A stretch of 64,000 nt of DNA, from NCBI RefSeq assembly GCF_008370325.1, contig NZ_VNIP01000006.1:496001-560000 (forward strand). Reading direction: 5' to 3'. This document shows positions 8,396 through 16,675 of this stretch, piece after piece (position 1 is the stretch's first letter; each line of letters opens with the position of its first letter). Made by a program: the position numbers and the translations under genes. This stretch comes from Martinezella tropici. GTDB lineage: Bacteria > Pseudomonadota > Alphaproteobacteria > Rhizobiales > Rhizobiaceae. Below the pieces are notes generated by a model, which was not told where the DNA came from, made no database searches, and saw nothing but the letters and a program-made list of their open reading frames with translations.

Positions 8396-8977
8396 TTAGA
8401 TTTCGTTCCAGCGGCGGATGACCGGTTCGGTCAGATCATGCTCGTAGCCGAGCACGCTGATGCTTGTGGTATCTAGGATCAGATGCGCACCGCCCTCCGG
8501 TGGCAAGCCGACCCAGCGGGCGGCGAAGACGCGCAGGAAATGGGCGCTTGAGAAGATCAGGACGGAGCCGTCAATGCCGCGAAGTTCGCCGATGATCCGG
8601 TCGGCGCGCGCGCCGACATCGGCGGCAGACTCGCCGTTCGGGCAGCCGTCGCGAAAGACCTGCCAGCCCGGTCGTTCGGCAAGGATCGCCTTGGTGGTGA
8701 TGCCTTCATAGGCGCCGTAATCCCATTCGGCCAGGTCGTCCTTGACGACGCGCCGGTCGCCGAAGCCGGCCAGCGCACAGGTGTTTTGCGCGCGCTGCGA
8801 GGGGCTTGACCAGACGGCGGCGAAATCGATTAGGGGCAGGCGGCCTGCGACTTTGCGGGCCGCTTCCTCACCTGCTGCGGTCAAGGGAATATCGGTCCGG
8901 CCGGTATGCCTGCCGGAAAGGCTCCACTCCGTCTGCCCGTGCCGTACGAGATAGACTTCGGGATAGGCGCTGCTCAT
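8396..8977 (-). CDS. Histidine phosphatase family protein (phosphoglycerate mutase-like)
   Basis: 193-residue protein of the histidine phosphatase superfamily. The catalytic RHG motif is in VYLVRHGQTEWSLSGRHTGR, followed by PLTAAGEEAARKV, SPSQRAQNTCALAG and the second catalytic His in FSSAHFLRVFAARWVG. The start at 8977 is preferred over an upstream in-frame codon because it is preceded by AAGGAG and begins right at the family domain; the upstream stretch overlaps a RIME-like repeat. The physiological phosphoester is unknown. Confidence 0.85.
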   Translation of the reverse strand: MSSAYPEVYLVRHGQTEWSLSGRHTGRTDIPLTAAGEEAARKVAGRLPLIDFAAVWSSPSQRAQNTCALAGFGDRRVVKDDLAEWDYGAYEGITTKAILAERPGWQVFRDGCPNGESAADVGARADRIIGELRGIDGSVLIFSSAHFLRVFAARWVGLPPEGGAHLILDTTSISVLGYEHDLTEPVIRRWNEI

Positions 8978-9000
8978 GCCGTTTCTCCTTTTCGCTACAG

Positions 9001-9104
9001 CATCGGCCGAAAATCGGGATCGATTTTCGGAAAGCCTGATGCGTAGATTCAAACATTGAGAGCGTCCTTTGTGCGTCCGTACGGACGCACGGCGCTCTAG
9101 CATG
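9001..9104. repeat. RIME-like rhizobial intergenic mosaic element
   Basis: About 105 bp with two large palindromes: 9007-9030 (CCGAAAATCG, 4-nt centre, CGATTTTCGG) and 9071-9090 (perfect 20-mer centred on CGTACG), the latter bracketed by AGAGCG (9059) and CGCTCT (9093). Two palindromes in about 108 bp is the described architecture of Rhizobium-specific intergenic mosaic elements (RIME1). It sits just upstream of the phosphatase gene. Confidence 0.7.
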
Positions 9105-9111
9105 CGGAATT

Positions 9112-9127
9112 CTTCGCATCTGCGAAG
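9112..9127. repeat. Short palindrome beside the RIME-like element
   Basis: CTTCGCA-TC-TGCGAAG, a perfect 7-bp inverted repeat. It could be part of the mosaic element or a weak terminator. Confidence 0.4.
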
Positions 9128-9166
9128 GGTTCTGTCGAGGGTTAAGGCTGTTCGGCAGGTGTCGTG

Positions 9167-9204
9167 ACAACCCTCTGCAAATCCAAGCTCTTGCAGAGGG
9201 TTGT
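9167..9204. terminator. 14-bp perfect inverted repeat, probable terminator hairpin
   Basis: ACAACCCTCTGCAA (9167-9180) and TTGCAGAGGGTTGT (9191-9204) are exact complements around a 10-nt loop. It starts 6 nt after the stop of the small membrane protein gene read on the minus strand, the expected place for its terminator. No clear T-run follows on either strand. Confidence 0.55.
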
Positions 9205-9209
9205 GGATC

Positions 9210-9416
9210 TCATCGTTTCACGGCGCGACGGACGCTGTAGAACAGGATGGCGAGACAACCGACCAACAGGAGAAGGCCGCCTGCGAGCGGCGGCATGGCG
9301 AGAAACTCCACCGCTCCGGCAACCACCAGGATAAGGATGAGGCAGAGAGTGGCGAGGCTGCCGTCGTCGATGAACATGCCGATAAGCTCTGACAGCGCGA
9401 TGCGGAGGAGGGTCAT
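9210..9416 (-). CDS. Small two-helix membrane protein
   Basis: 68-residue hydrophobic protein with two predicted membrane segments (TLCLILILVVAGAVEFLA and LAGGLLLLVGCLAILFYSV) and a basic C-terminus (RRAVKR). Its ATG overlaps the TGA of the preceding membrane protein gene (ATGA at 9413-9416), so the two are translationally coupled and probably work together. No family recognised. Confidence 0.75.
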   Translation of the reverse strand: MTLLRIALSELIGMFIDDGSLATLCLILILVVAGAVEFLAMPPLAGGLLLLVGCLAILFYSVRRAVKR

Positions 9417-10159
9417 TGGGCTGCCTTTGCTGTCGGGTTGCCGCGCGTGACGCGGATGATGGCATAGGAGGCGAGGGAGACGATCGCGAAGATGGCGATC
9501 AGCGCGAGATCCTCGCCCGGCCAGTGCGCGCCGATGCCTTCGCCGGTCCAGAAGATGCCGAAGCTTGTCAGCATGAGGCCGACGACGAATTTGAGCGTGT
9601 TTTCCGGCACGGTGGCGAGCGGGCGGTGGACCAGCAACCCAATCAGCATGACCAGCACGAAGGCGGCAAGCGCGCCGAGGCCGGCATAGAGCGTCAGGCC
9701 ATGCGCGCCGCCGACGGCGATGACGATGAAGACAACTTCGACCCCTTCGAGCAGCACCGCCTTGAAGGCGGCGAGGCCGGCAAGATAATCGGCGCGGCGA
9801 TCCGAAGACTGTGCCTGCAGCGCCGCCGTCTCTTTCGAGAAGGCAGCTTCCTCGTCATGCAGGGCGATGACGCCGATCGAGCGGAGAATGGCTTTGCGCA
9901 GCCAGCGCATGCCGAACAGGATGAGGAGAACGCCGACGACGAATTGCAGCGTCTCGATCGGGATCAGCGCCAGCAGCGGTCCGAAGATGAGGACGAGGGC
10001 CGCCAGCACCGCGAGGGCAAGGGCTGCTCCTGTCAGCGCCGGACGCCAGCTTCGCGTGACGCCGACGGCAAGCACGATGGTGAATGCCTCCACGACCTCG
10101 ACGAACGAGGCAAGGAAGGATGCCGTCACGGTGGAGAGAATGGGTGTGAGGCTGTTCAT
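9413..10159 (-). CDS. Predicted multi-pass membrane protein with internal duplication (COG4280-like)
   Basis: 248-residue membrane protein with about seven hydrophobic segments arranged as two repeats. Repeat one has SFVEVVEAFTIVLAVGV and PIETLQFVVGVLLILFGMRW; repeat two has VLLEGVEVVFIVIAVGG and PENTLKFVVGLMLTSFGIFW. The conserved acidic E-V-x-E helix in each half recalls GDT1/TMEM165-like and related duplicated transporters, which use such helices for cation transport. It lacks the exact ExGD(K/R) motif, so I leave the function open. The start follows GGGAA. Confidence 0.75.
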   Translation of the reverse strand: MNSLTPILSTVTASFLASFVEVVEAFTIVLAVGVTRSWRPALTGAALALAVLAALVLIFGPLLALIPIETLQFVVGVLLILFGMRWLRKAILRSIGVIALHDEEAAFSKETAALQAQSSDRRADYLAGLAAFKAVLLEGVEVVFIVIAVGGAHGLTLYAGLGALAAFVLVMLIGLLVHRPLATVPENTLKFVVGLMLTSFGIFWTGEGIGAHWPGEDLALIAIFAIVSLASYAIIRVTRGNPTAKAAQ

Positions 10160-10278
10160 GAAATGATTCCCGAATGACGGTTAGGGCATTGGCTACAAAC
10201 GGTATTTTCCGGGCGGTCGTTCTTCATGTCCTGCGTGAGCTTGCGAGAGGGCCATTCCGGATTGGCGTTTTCTCGTCT

Positions 10279-11175
10279 TCAATTGCGCTTCCTCGCGCCG
10301 CGCTTACTCCATGATTTATCGAGGGCGCCACGCAGCTGAGTGAGCTGGTCGAGGCTGTCGATTGCGACGTCCCTGCCCTTGGCCGCCAGCGCGATGACCA
10401 ATGCCTCGATCAGCACCATCGTGCCGGCATGCATGGCGAGGTGGCCGGCATTGCCGCGCGGGACGGGAAGGACTTCCGCGACCTTATCGGCGGTGAGCGG
10501 GCCAAGATCGTCGCTGATGAGTATGACCGGCACGCCATGCTTGCCGGCGTGTTCCAGCAGCACTTCGACCTCGCGATAGAGCGGGGCATAGGCCATCATC
10601 AGCACGACGTCGCCTTTGCTTATCCCAAGCAGTCGGTCCGCCAGAGCGATGCCCGACGCCGAAAGCGCATGGGTCGGCAGGCCGATGCGGTTGAATTGAA
10701 GGCTGGCATAATCCGCCATCGCGCCCGAAGGACCGATGCCGAAGACATGGCGCCGCGTGGCGCCTGCAAGAATATCGACGCTGCCTTCGAAGCTTACGGC
10801 AAATTCCTCACGTCGCAGGACGTCCAGGGCCTGTTCGTGCATGCCGATAACGTGGCGAAGCGCATCGACGGCCTGGCTGCCCGTTGCAGCCAATGTACGC
10901 TCCATCCGTGTTCCGGGTGAGGGTGTTCCTGTCAGCTCCGCAAGCACAGCGGTCCGCAGCGCCGACAGGCTTTCAAAGCCAAGGGTGCGCGCCGTGCGCA
11001 CGACGGTGGCGTCGCTGGTGCCGGCGAGTTGCGCGATCTGAGCCGCCGAGTTCAGCAAGGTTGCCTGCTTCTGGTCGATAAAGAAGCGGGCAACGCGCTG
11101 CTCCGCAGGCGCCAGCGTTTCGAGCATGCCGAGAATGCGGTCGTCGACAGTATGAGGTTTTGTCTTCTCTTCCAT
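10279..11175 (-). CDS. RpiR family transcriptional regulator (HTH + SIS domain)
   Basis: 298-residue RpiR-type regulator: N-terminal helix-turn-helix (VARFFIDQKQATLLNSAAQI, then AGTSDATVVRTARTLGFESL) followed by a SIS sugar-phosphate-binding domain (RRHVFGIGPSGAMADYASLQ, ISKGDVVLMMAYAPLYREVE). Such proteins sense phosphosugars. The start at 11175 is preceded by GAAGG; an upstream in-frame start at 11226 is possible. No obvious sugar gene adjoins it, so the target is unknown. Confidence 0.88.
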   Translation of the reverse strand: MEEKTKPHTVDDRILGMLETLAPAEQRVARFFIDQKQATLLNSAAQIAQLAGTSDATVVRTARTLGFESLSALRTAVLAELTGTPSPGTRMERTLAATGSQAVDALRHVIGMHEQALDVLRREEFAVSFEGSVDILAGATRRHVFGIGPSGAMADYASLQFNRIGLPTHALSASGIALADRLLGISKGDVVLMMAYAPLYREVEVLLEHAGKHGVPVILISDDLGPLTADKVAEVLPVPRGNAGHLAMHAGTMVLIEALVIALAAKGRDVAIDSLDQLTQLRGALDKSWSKRGARKRN

Positions 11176-11334
11176 CGGCTGCCTTCGATATGTAGCGGAC
11201 ACTACTAATTTCGATATCGGTAGCATTTACTGCAAGAAGATGACAGCGCAAAAACAGCGGGCACCTCGCTGCATTGCGAAGCGCTCGCTGATCCGATCGA
11301 TTATCAAAGGCGACAGGAAGACACTCGGCTGCGA

Positions 11335-12372
11335 TTATGCCGCCAGCGCGGCGCGCACGGCCGGGATCACCTTCCGGCCATAGAGTTCGATGCAGCGCAG
11401 CATCTTGTCGTGGCCGAGTGCTCCGGCGCTGTACTTCAGCTGGAAGCGGCTGATGCCGAGCGTCTTGACGACCGGAGCGAGCTTGGCGGCGACCGTTTCC
11501 GGCGAGCCGACATAGAGCGATCCCTTTTCGATTTCGCTGTCGAACTCAGCACGCGTCATGGGCGGCCATCCGCGCTCGCGGCCGATGCGGTCGCGCATCG
11601 CCTTGAAGCAGGGCCACAGTTCTTCGCGTGCCTGTTCATCCGTCTCGGCGATATAGCCGGGCGAATGGATGCCGACCGGCTGCACCGGCTTGCCGAGTTG
11701 CTCGAAGGCGCGGTGATAGAGATCGACATAGGGTTGGAAGCGATAGGGGCTGCCGCCGATGATCGCCAGCATCAGTGGCAGATCATAGTGAGCCGCACGG
11801 ACTACGGATTCCGGACTGCCGCCGACGCCAATCCAGGTCTTCAGCTGGCCGCTCTCGATGGTCGGGAAGACTTTCTGGTTGCGCAGCGGCGGACGGATGC
11901 TGCCCTGCCAGTTCACCGGCTCGTTTTTAAGGAGGGCCGCGAACAGATCGAGCTTTTCCTCAAAGAGCTGCTCGTACTGCGACAGCTCGAAGCCGAACAG
12001 CGGGAAGGACTCCGTAAACGAGCCGCGGCCGAGAATGACTTCGGCGCGGCCGTTCGAAACCGCGTTCAGGCTGGAGAAGCGCTGGAACACGCGGATCGGG
12101 TCATCCGAGCTCAGTACCGTTACGGCCGAACCGAGATGGATTTTCGATGTGCGGCTGGCGATAGCGGCCAGGATCGTTTCGGGCGAAGAGACCGCGAAAT
12201 CCTCGCGGTGATGCTCGCCGATGCCGAAGAAGTCTATCCCGAGCTGATCGGCAAGGACGCCTTCCTCGACGACATTGCGCAGCACCTGCGCATGCGGCAA
12301 CGGCGTGCCGTTGTCGTCAAAGGTCACGTCGCCGAAAGTATCTAGGCCGAATTCGACATTGTGTGTCGTCAT
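11335..12372 (-). CDS. LLM-class flavin-dependent oxidoreductase (luciferase-like monooxygenase)
   Basis: 345-residue bacterial-luciferase-like flavin monooxygenase. N-terminal VEFGLDTFGDVTFDDNG begins the TIM-barrel; family blocks include IDFFGIGEHHREDFAVSSPE, RTSKIHLGSAVTVLSSDDPI, GRAEVILGRGSFTESFPLFG and the C-terminal LYVGSPETVAAKLA. ATG 12372 is chosen since AGGAAAAA precedes it and the family N-terminus starts there. The substrate is not apparent; it is divergent from a small cupin gene over about 200 nt. Confidence 0.88.
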   Translation of the reverse strand: MTTHNVEFGLDTFGDVTFDDNGTPLPHAQVLRNVVEEGVLADQLGIDFFGIGEHHREDFAVSSPETILAAIASRTSKIHLGSAVTVLSSDDPIRVFQRFSSLNAVSNGRAEVILGRGSFTESFPLFGFELSQYEQLFEEKLDLFAALLKNEPVNWQGSIRPPLRNQKVFPTIESGQLKTWIGVGGSPESVVRAAHYDLPLMLAIIGGSPYRFQPYVDLYHRAFEQLGKPVQPVGIHSPGYIAETDEQAREELWPCFKAMRDRIGRERGWPPMTRAEFDSEIEKGSLYVGSPETVAAKLAPVVKTLGISRFQLKYSAGALGHDKMLRCIELYGRKVIPAVRAALAA

Positions 12373-12574
12373 GATTTTTCCTGTCATGTGTCGAAATGAT
12401 AATGTTGAGACAGCATGTAGTGTCGCTCCCAATCATCCACTACCCGGAAAGTTTCGGCGAAAACCTTCGAGGAATTCGATATGCCAGGGCACGGGCCGGC
12501 GTTGCCTTCGGCAAGGCCGACGTCAATATTGGCCACGGCGGTATCATGCCGTTTGGGCCTAGAGGAGGAAGCAT

Positions 12575-12952
12575 ATGGTCGTGCTGAAGAAGATCAATCT
12601 TACCAAGGCTTTCGCAGCATTCGATGAGGCGTGGAGTCCGCGCATCGGCGGCGACATCAACGATTTCCAAGTCAAGCTCGTGAAGCTGGATGGCGCTTTC
12701 CATTGGCATCATCATGAAGAGGAGGACGAGCTGTTCCTCGTCGTCAAGGGCACGCTGCGCATGAAGCTGCGCGAGGAAAACGGCGGCGACATCGTGCTTG
12801 GACCCGGCGAGTACATCATCATTCCACATGGGGTGGAACATTGCCCGGTCGCCGAACCGAGCTGTGAAGTCGTGCTTTTCGAGCGCAATACGACGCTCAA
12901 TACCGGCAATGTGGAAAACGAGCGGACGATCCGCGAGCCTAAACGACTTTGA
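12575..12952 (+). CDS. Single-domain cupin protein
   Basis: 125-residue cupin with the metal-binding first motif GAFHWHHHEEEDELFLVVKG and second motif GDIVLGPGEYIIIPHGVEHC. A strong ribosome site (GAGGAGG region) precedes the ATG. Function is unknown; such small cupins are often isomerases, sugar-binding or mannose-isomerase-like proteins. The intergenic stretch 12373-12574 must hold both divergent promoters. Confidence 0.85.
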   Translation: MVVLKKINLTKAFAAFDEAWSPRIGGDINDFQVKLVKLDGAFHWHHHEEEDELFLVVKGTLRMKLREENGGDIVLGPGEYIIIPHGVEHCPVAEPSCEVVLFERNTTLNTGNVENERTIREPKRL

Positions 12953-13012
12953 GATATCTCCAAGGCTCGGCGGCCCCGCCGAAGCAGAGGCCGCCTGCCA
13001 TTGCTCAGTCCG

Positions 13013-14674
13013 TCAGTTCAGCGCCAGCTTGTTCGATGGCGTGCGGCAGGCGGCGAACACGTCCAGCTTGGGATCGTAGGCTTTCGTCGATACGTCCATC
13101 ATGCCGAGAACGCTGTGGAAGATATTGTCGTGGGAATAAGTGCCCTCGGCGGCACGTTTGGAGAGGCAGGCCATGTCGAAACCGGCTGCCTTGGCGAGAT
13201 CGTCGGCCATCCATACCAGCATGGGCACCTGCGTCTGCTGCGACGGGGCGATGATATAGGGCGTGCCGTGCAGGTAGATGCCGTTTTCGCCGAGGGATTC
13301 GCCGTGATCGGAGAAATAGAGCACGGAGCCGGATACCGAATTCGAGCGCTGTTTCAGCTTGTCGATGATCATCGAGACGACATGATCCGTATAGAGGATC
13401 GTATTGTCATAGGCATTGGTGATTTCTTCCTGCGAGCAGGAGCTGAAGTCGTTGGAACGGCAATCCGGGCGGAAGCGGCGGAATTCCTCGGGATAACGCT
13501 GATAGTAGGCCGGGCCGTGGCTGCCGAGCTGATGCAACACCAGCACGCTGTCGCCCTTCACCTTGTCCAGCCAGCCGTCGATCTTGTCGACGAGGATCTC
13601 GTCCCTGCATTCGCCATCCTGGCAGAAGCGCGGATCGGCAGAGTGCGGCAGGTAGGTGTAGGAGACGCGATCGGTCACATTGTAGCTGCCGGTGTCGTTG
13701 TCGAGCCAGGTAACGTCAACCTTGGCATGGGTCAGCACATCGAGCAGGTTTTCCGTCTCCAGCCCCTTGCGATGGCTGTATTGTTGGCGCGTGTAGACCG
13801 AGAACAGGCAGGGTATGGAGGTGGCCGTCGCGGTACCGCAGCTGCTCGTATTCGGGAAATAGACGACGTCGCGCTTTGCCAGCTCCGGATTGGTCATCTT
13901 GGCGTAGCCGCCGAGCGAAAAGTTCTGCGCACGCGCCGTCTCTCCTGCAACGATGATCGTGACGCGCGGCTTGCCGCTATCGACCACGCCGACCCTGCGG
14001 GCATCCGTGCCCAGCGGTTGCGCGACGACGTTTGCGTTCCTTTGGGCATCGATCACGTAACGCACCGCGCTTGTGATCGGCATCACCGGATTGAGCGTAT
14101 CCATCAGATCTCGATGAGCGCGGCCGACGCCGGCATAGGTTTTGTAGAAGCTGGTGCCGGCAACGACGAAGATCGCCGAACAGGCGAGAATGACGGCGGT
14201 ATTGTAGACAAGCTTTTTGAGGATAGGACGATGAACGATCCGGATCCACATGATGACAAGCGAAGGCAAAATGCCCGTCAGCAGGACATAGGTCACGAAG
14301 CGCGCCGTGATCAGGTGCGCGCTTTCCGCCCCGGTCGACACTGCGGCATTGCGGATCATTTCCTTGTCGATGATGACGCCGAACTGATCGTTGAACCAGG
14401 ACGACACGGATGCGACCAGCACGAAGAAAATCAGGACCGGCTTCATGACGTATTTAGCCGAGAAGAACGTGAAGAGCGCCATGACCACCGCGGAGACACC
14501 AAGCACGAAGGCGGCGAAGGCGGCGGGTTCAGCGATAAAATAGCCGTATGCCTTGGTCCAAAACATCCGATTTGTCACAAGAAGTACATATAAAGCGGCT
14601 ATGAGGCAAAGTGTGACGCTACCGATGGCTGGCCTGAATTTTTGCCGGCCGGGCGTGGCGTTTTTGTTGGTCAA
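13013..14674 (-). CDS. eptA: EptA-type phosphoethanolamine transferase
   Basis: Inner-membrane alkaline-phosphatase-superfamily enzyme (about 553 residues) that transfers phosphoethanolamine to lipid A, reducing negative charge and polycationic peptide binding. An N-terminal membrane domain has about five hydrophobic helices; the soluble domain has VTIIVAGETARAQNFSLGGY (metal-binding Glu), the nucleophile Thr near residue 281 in FPNTSSCGTATATSIPCLFS, and LVLHQLGSHGPAYYQRYP plus YFSDHGESLGENGIYLHG near the end. TTG 14674 is chosen for the GGAGAAG 4 nt upstream; a TTG at 14746 adds 24 residues. Nearby are a receiver-domain protein and a PAP2 lipid phosphatase, so this is a lipid A modification cluster. 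The precise acceptor is inferred from the family. Confidence 0.85.
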   Translation of the reverse strand: MTNKNATPGRQKFRPAIGSVTLCLIAALYVLLVTNRMFWTKAYGYFIAEPAAFAAFVLGVSAVVMALFTFFSAKYVMKPVLIFFVLVASVSSWFNDQFGVIIDKEMIRNAAVSTGAESAHLITARFVTYVLLTGILPSLVIMWIRIVHRPILKKLVYNTAVILACSAIFVVAGTSFYKTYAGVGRAHRDLMDTLNPVMPITSAVRYVIDAQRNANVVAQPLGTDARRVGVVDSGKPRVTIIVAGETARAQNFSLGGYAKMTNPELAKRDVVYFPNTSSCGTATATSIPCLFSVYTRQQYSHRKGLETENLLDVLTHAKVDVTWLDNDTGSYNVTDRVSYTYLPHSADPRFCQDGECRDEILVDKIDGWLDKVKGDSVLVLHQLGSHGPAYYQRYPEEFRRFRPDCRSNDFSSCSQEEITNAYDNTILYTDHVVSMIIDKLKQRSNSVSGSVLYFSDHGESLGENGIYLHGTPYIIAPSQQTQVPMLVWMADDLAKAAGFDMACLSKRAAEGTYSHDNIFHSVLGMMDVSTKAYDPKLDVFAACRTPSNKLALN

Positions 14675-14918
14675 TAATCTTCTCCGCGCATCTGCTGCCG
14701 GTCGGGGCGGAAATGCCACTACCGCAGGATGCGTTTTGGCTGCCAAAGCCGGCCACCATGGTCATCAATCCTGACATCTACCTGAATGGCGAGCTGTTGT
14801 GCAGAGCTGCTTCAAGCGCTGTTCGGATTATCTCCGCTTTTTGTTGACCTCCCGCTCTGAGTTCAGGTCGCCGTCAGAAATAGGCATCATAGCTGCCCGA
14901 TGGCAACGGGGAGCAATC

Positions 14919-15305
14919 GTGCGGCTCTTATTGATCGAAGACAATCCGGCTATAGGCAATGCCGTGCAGGATCATCTGCATGCGGACGGCTGGTCGGTCG
15001 ACTGGTCGATCAATCTCGAATCCGCAACGGCCGCAGTTGCGGTGAAAACGCATGATGTGGTTCTTCTCGACCTTCGATTGCCGGATGGAAGCGGTCTCGA
15101 CGTGCTGAAGCTTATGGAAGCCCGTGGCGACACGACACCGGTCGTCGTCATGTCTGCCTATGATCAGTTATCGGACCAGATGACCGCCATGAGCATCGGC
15201 GCCGTGGATTATCTGGTGAAGCCCTTTGCGCTTGCCGAGATGGCGGTCCGTGTGCGGAAGGCAGCCTCGCGCGGCAGCCTGATGCGCACGCGCAATGTCA
15301 GCTGA
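14919..15305 (+). CDS. Receiver-only response regulator
   Basis: 128-residue CheY-like receiver of the OmpR/PmrA type with no output domain. Acidic pocket in LLLIEDNPAIG, phospho-acceptor Asp in DVVLLDLRLPDGSGLDVL, Thr/Ser switch region VVVMSAYDQL, and Lys in DYLVKPFALAEMAVRV. It ends shortly after (SLMRTRNVS), just where the winged helix would begin, and the next gene's end is only 12 nt away, so the DNA-binding half is genuinely absent. GTG 14919 follows GGGGAG. No histidine kinase is adjacent. It could be an eroded PmrA/FeuP-like regulator or a true single-domain regulator of the flanking lipid A genes. Confidence 0.85.
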   Translation: MRLLLIEDNPAIGNAVQDHLHADGWSVDWSINLESATAAVAVKTHDVVLLDLRLPDGSGLDVLKLMEARGDTTPVVVMSAYDQLSDQMTAMSIGAVDYLVKPFALAEMAVRVRKAASRGSLMRTRNVS

Positions 15306-15317
15306 GCGAGCGCCTTT

Positions 15318-16160
15318 TTAGGATTGAGTCGATACAGCCGGCCGCAGGAAATCGATCACGGCCATGGCAGCAGCAAAGACGACAAGGGGCAGGAGCCAGC
15401 CCAGGACGGCATCCGACAGGTAATGCGCGCCCGTCATAACGCGCATGACCGGCATCACGATCGAGACGATGGCGAGCGGAATACCGAGCCGGAGGCGCAG
15501 CTGTGGCGGCAGCAACAGTATGAGACAGAGCAGCCAGCCGCCCGACGACGCTTCTCCGGAAACGAAGGAGCAGTTTCCAAGGCACCTACCGGCAAATGAC
15601 CCTGCCTGGACGAAGTCGAGCGAACCGCCGAAGAGATCGGTGCTGCGCGGCCGCGGCCTGCCGGAATAACTTTTGAGCAAAGTGTTCACGATGAGGCCGC
15701 AGCCGATTATCAGCGATATCAAGGCGGCGACATATCGATCCGTTTTCGGCGTGCGCCAGTCGGCGCCATGTTTGCGCCAGGACGAAATCAAGCTCGCGAT
15801 AAGGGTGACCCCGGCGATGTAGGGTAGGGCAAGCGTCACGGCCCGCACGGTCTTGAAAAGAGGATTCTTGGCAAGAGCAAAGACGCCGCACACTTTACCG
15901 GGAAGGGTGGCCGACGCGCAGGGTGTAGCAGTGAAGACGTTCTTAGCGATGAGGAGATCGATCCCGGGGAAACGATAGAAGACAAACAGCAGCGCCCACC
16001 AGAGCGTGAAGAGCGCCAGAAACGCGACGAAGGATCTGCTTACTGGGGTCGTCCGTTTTGTATAGGCAATGGAATTGTCGAACATCGGGAACGTCGGCCA
16101 CGGTCTGAACAAGTTCAAAAGAGCGCCCGTCTGGGTTTTGCAAAACGCCGAGACGGCCAC
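15318..16160 (-). CDS. PAP2-family lipid phosphatase (LpxE-like)
   Basis: Membrane phosphatase of up to 280 residues. PAP2 motifs are all present: KSYSGRPRPR (motif 1), CSFVSGEASSG (motif 2, with SGE where many PAP2 enzymes have SGH, as I recall for rhizobial lipid A phosphatases), and MRVMTGAHYLSDAVLGW (motif 3, HxxSD). About six hydrophobic segments. In rhizobia, LpxE and LpxF remove the 1- and 4'-phosphates of lipid A; neighbouring eptA supports that role, but I cannot decide which phosphate. The start is uncertain: GTG 16160 or ATG 16085, neither with a strong ribosome site. Confidence 0.8.
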   Translation of the reverse strand: MAVSAFCKTQTGALLNLFRPWPTFPMFDNSIAYTKRTTPVSRSFVAFLALFTLWWALLFVFYRFPGIDLLIAKNVFTATPCASATLPGKVCGVFALAKNPLFKTVRAVTLALPYIAGVTLIASLISSWRKHGADWRTPKTDRYVAALISLIIGCGLIVNTLLKSYSGRPRPRSTDLFGGSLDFVQAGSFAGRCLGNCSFVSGEASSGGWLLCLILLLPPQLRLRLGIPLAIVSIVMPVMRVMTGAHYLSDAVLGWLLPLVVFAAAMAVIDFLRPAVSTQS

Positions 16161-16241
16161 TATCGAGTGTCCCGTACGACAGAAATCTGACAGCAGCCTG
16201 AAAGATCAAATGCTTAAGAAAATCAGACGACAAGAGCAATC

Positions 16242-16264
16242 CCGGTCAGGCCGATCCTGACCGG
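16242..16264 (-). terminator. Hairpin after the VOC gene
   Basis: CCGGTCAGG (16242-16250), 5-nt loop, CCTGACCGG (16256-16264). It lies 33 nt past the stop of the minus-strand VOC gene. No T-run is obvious. Confidence 0.55.
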
Positions 16265-16297
16265 TCCAATGGGTCTCGATGTTGCCTTGGTTACGCT

Positions 16298-16675
16298 CTA
16301 TTCGCCGGTCTGGAAATAGGCTTCCAGCCGATAGCCGTCGGGATCGATGACAAAGGCGGCATAGTAGAACTGGCTGTAGTCCGGCCGGATGCCCGGCTTG
16401 CCGTTGTCTTCGCCGCCATTGGCGATGCCGGCGGCATAGAAGGCGTCGACGGCAGCCTGGCTTGGGGCGATGAAACAGAAATGTAGGCCGGAGCCGCGAT
16501 CGGCGGGCACGGGGCGCTCCACCTCGCTAACCCAGAACTGGGCGCGCTCCGCGCCATATCCGACCGTGCCGTCGAAATTGGTCACGCGCTCATAGCCAAG
16601 CGGTGCCAACGCAGCGTCGTAAAACGCCTGTGCCCGCGGCAGATCTTTGACGCCGATCGAGATATGGTCGAACAT
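16298..16675 (-). CDS. VOC (glyoxalase/bleomycin-resistance) family protein
   Basis: 125-residue vicinal-oxygen-chelate protein. N-terminal MFDHISIGVKDLPRAQAFYD, a mid GSGLHFCFIAPSQAAVDAFY and the C-terminal YYAAFVIDPDGYRLEAYFQ show the paired beta-alpha-beta-beta-beta modules; the metal ligands could be His4, His75-region and Glu near residue 118. Function in the cell is unknown. Confidence 0.88.
   Translation of the reverse strand: MFDHISIGVKDLPRAQAFYDAALAPLGYERVTNFDGTVGYGAERAQFWVSEVERPVPADRGSGLHFCFIAPSQAAVDAFYAAGIANGGEDNGKPGIRPDYSQFYYAAFVIDPDGYRLEAYFQTGE

Noticed and set aside
9071-9090. 20-bp palindrome as a CRISPR repeat or phage site
   Set aside because: Only one copy in the window, no spacers; it fits a RIME-like element.
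13001-14593. Plus-strand 530-codon frame across eptA
   Set aside because: Antisense shadow of the EptA gene, His/Arg/Gly-rich with no family features.
14799-14918. Upstream extension of the response regulator (40 codons before GTG 14919)
   Set aside because: The added residues (Cys, Arg, Ser-rich) match no receiver; GTG 14919 has a GGGGAG ribosome site and starts at RLLLIEDN.
15318-16160. PAP2 gene as a pseudogene because SGH is SGE
   Set aside because: Other PAP2 motifs are intact and an SGE form is remembered for rhizobial lipid A phosphatases.
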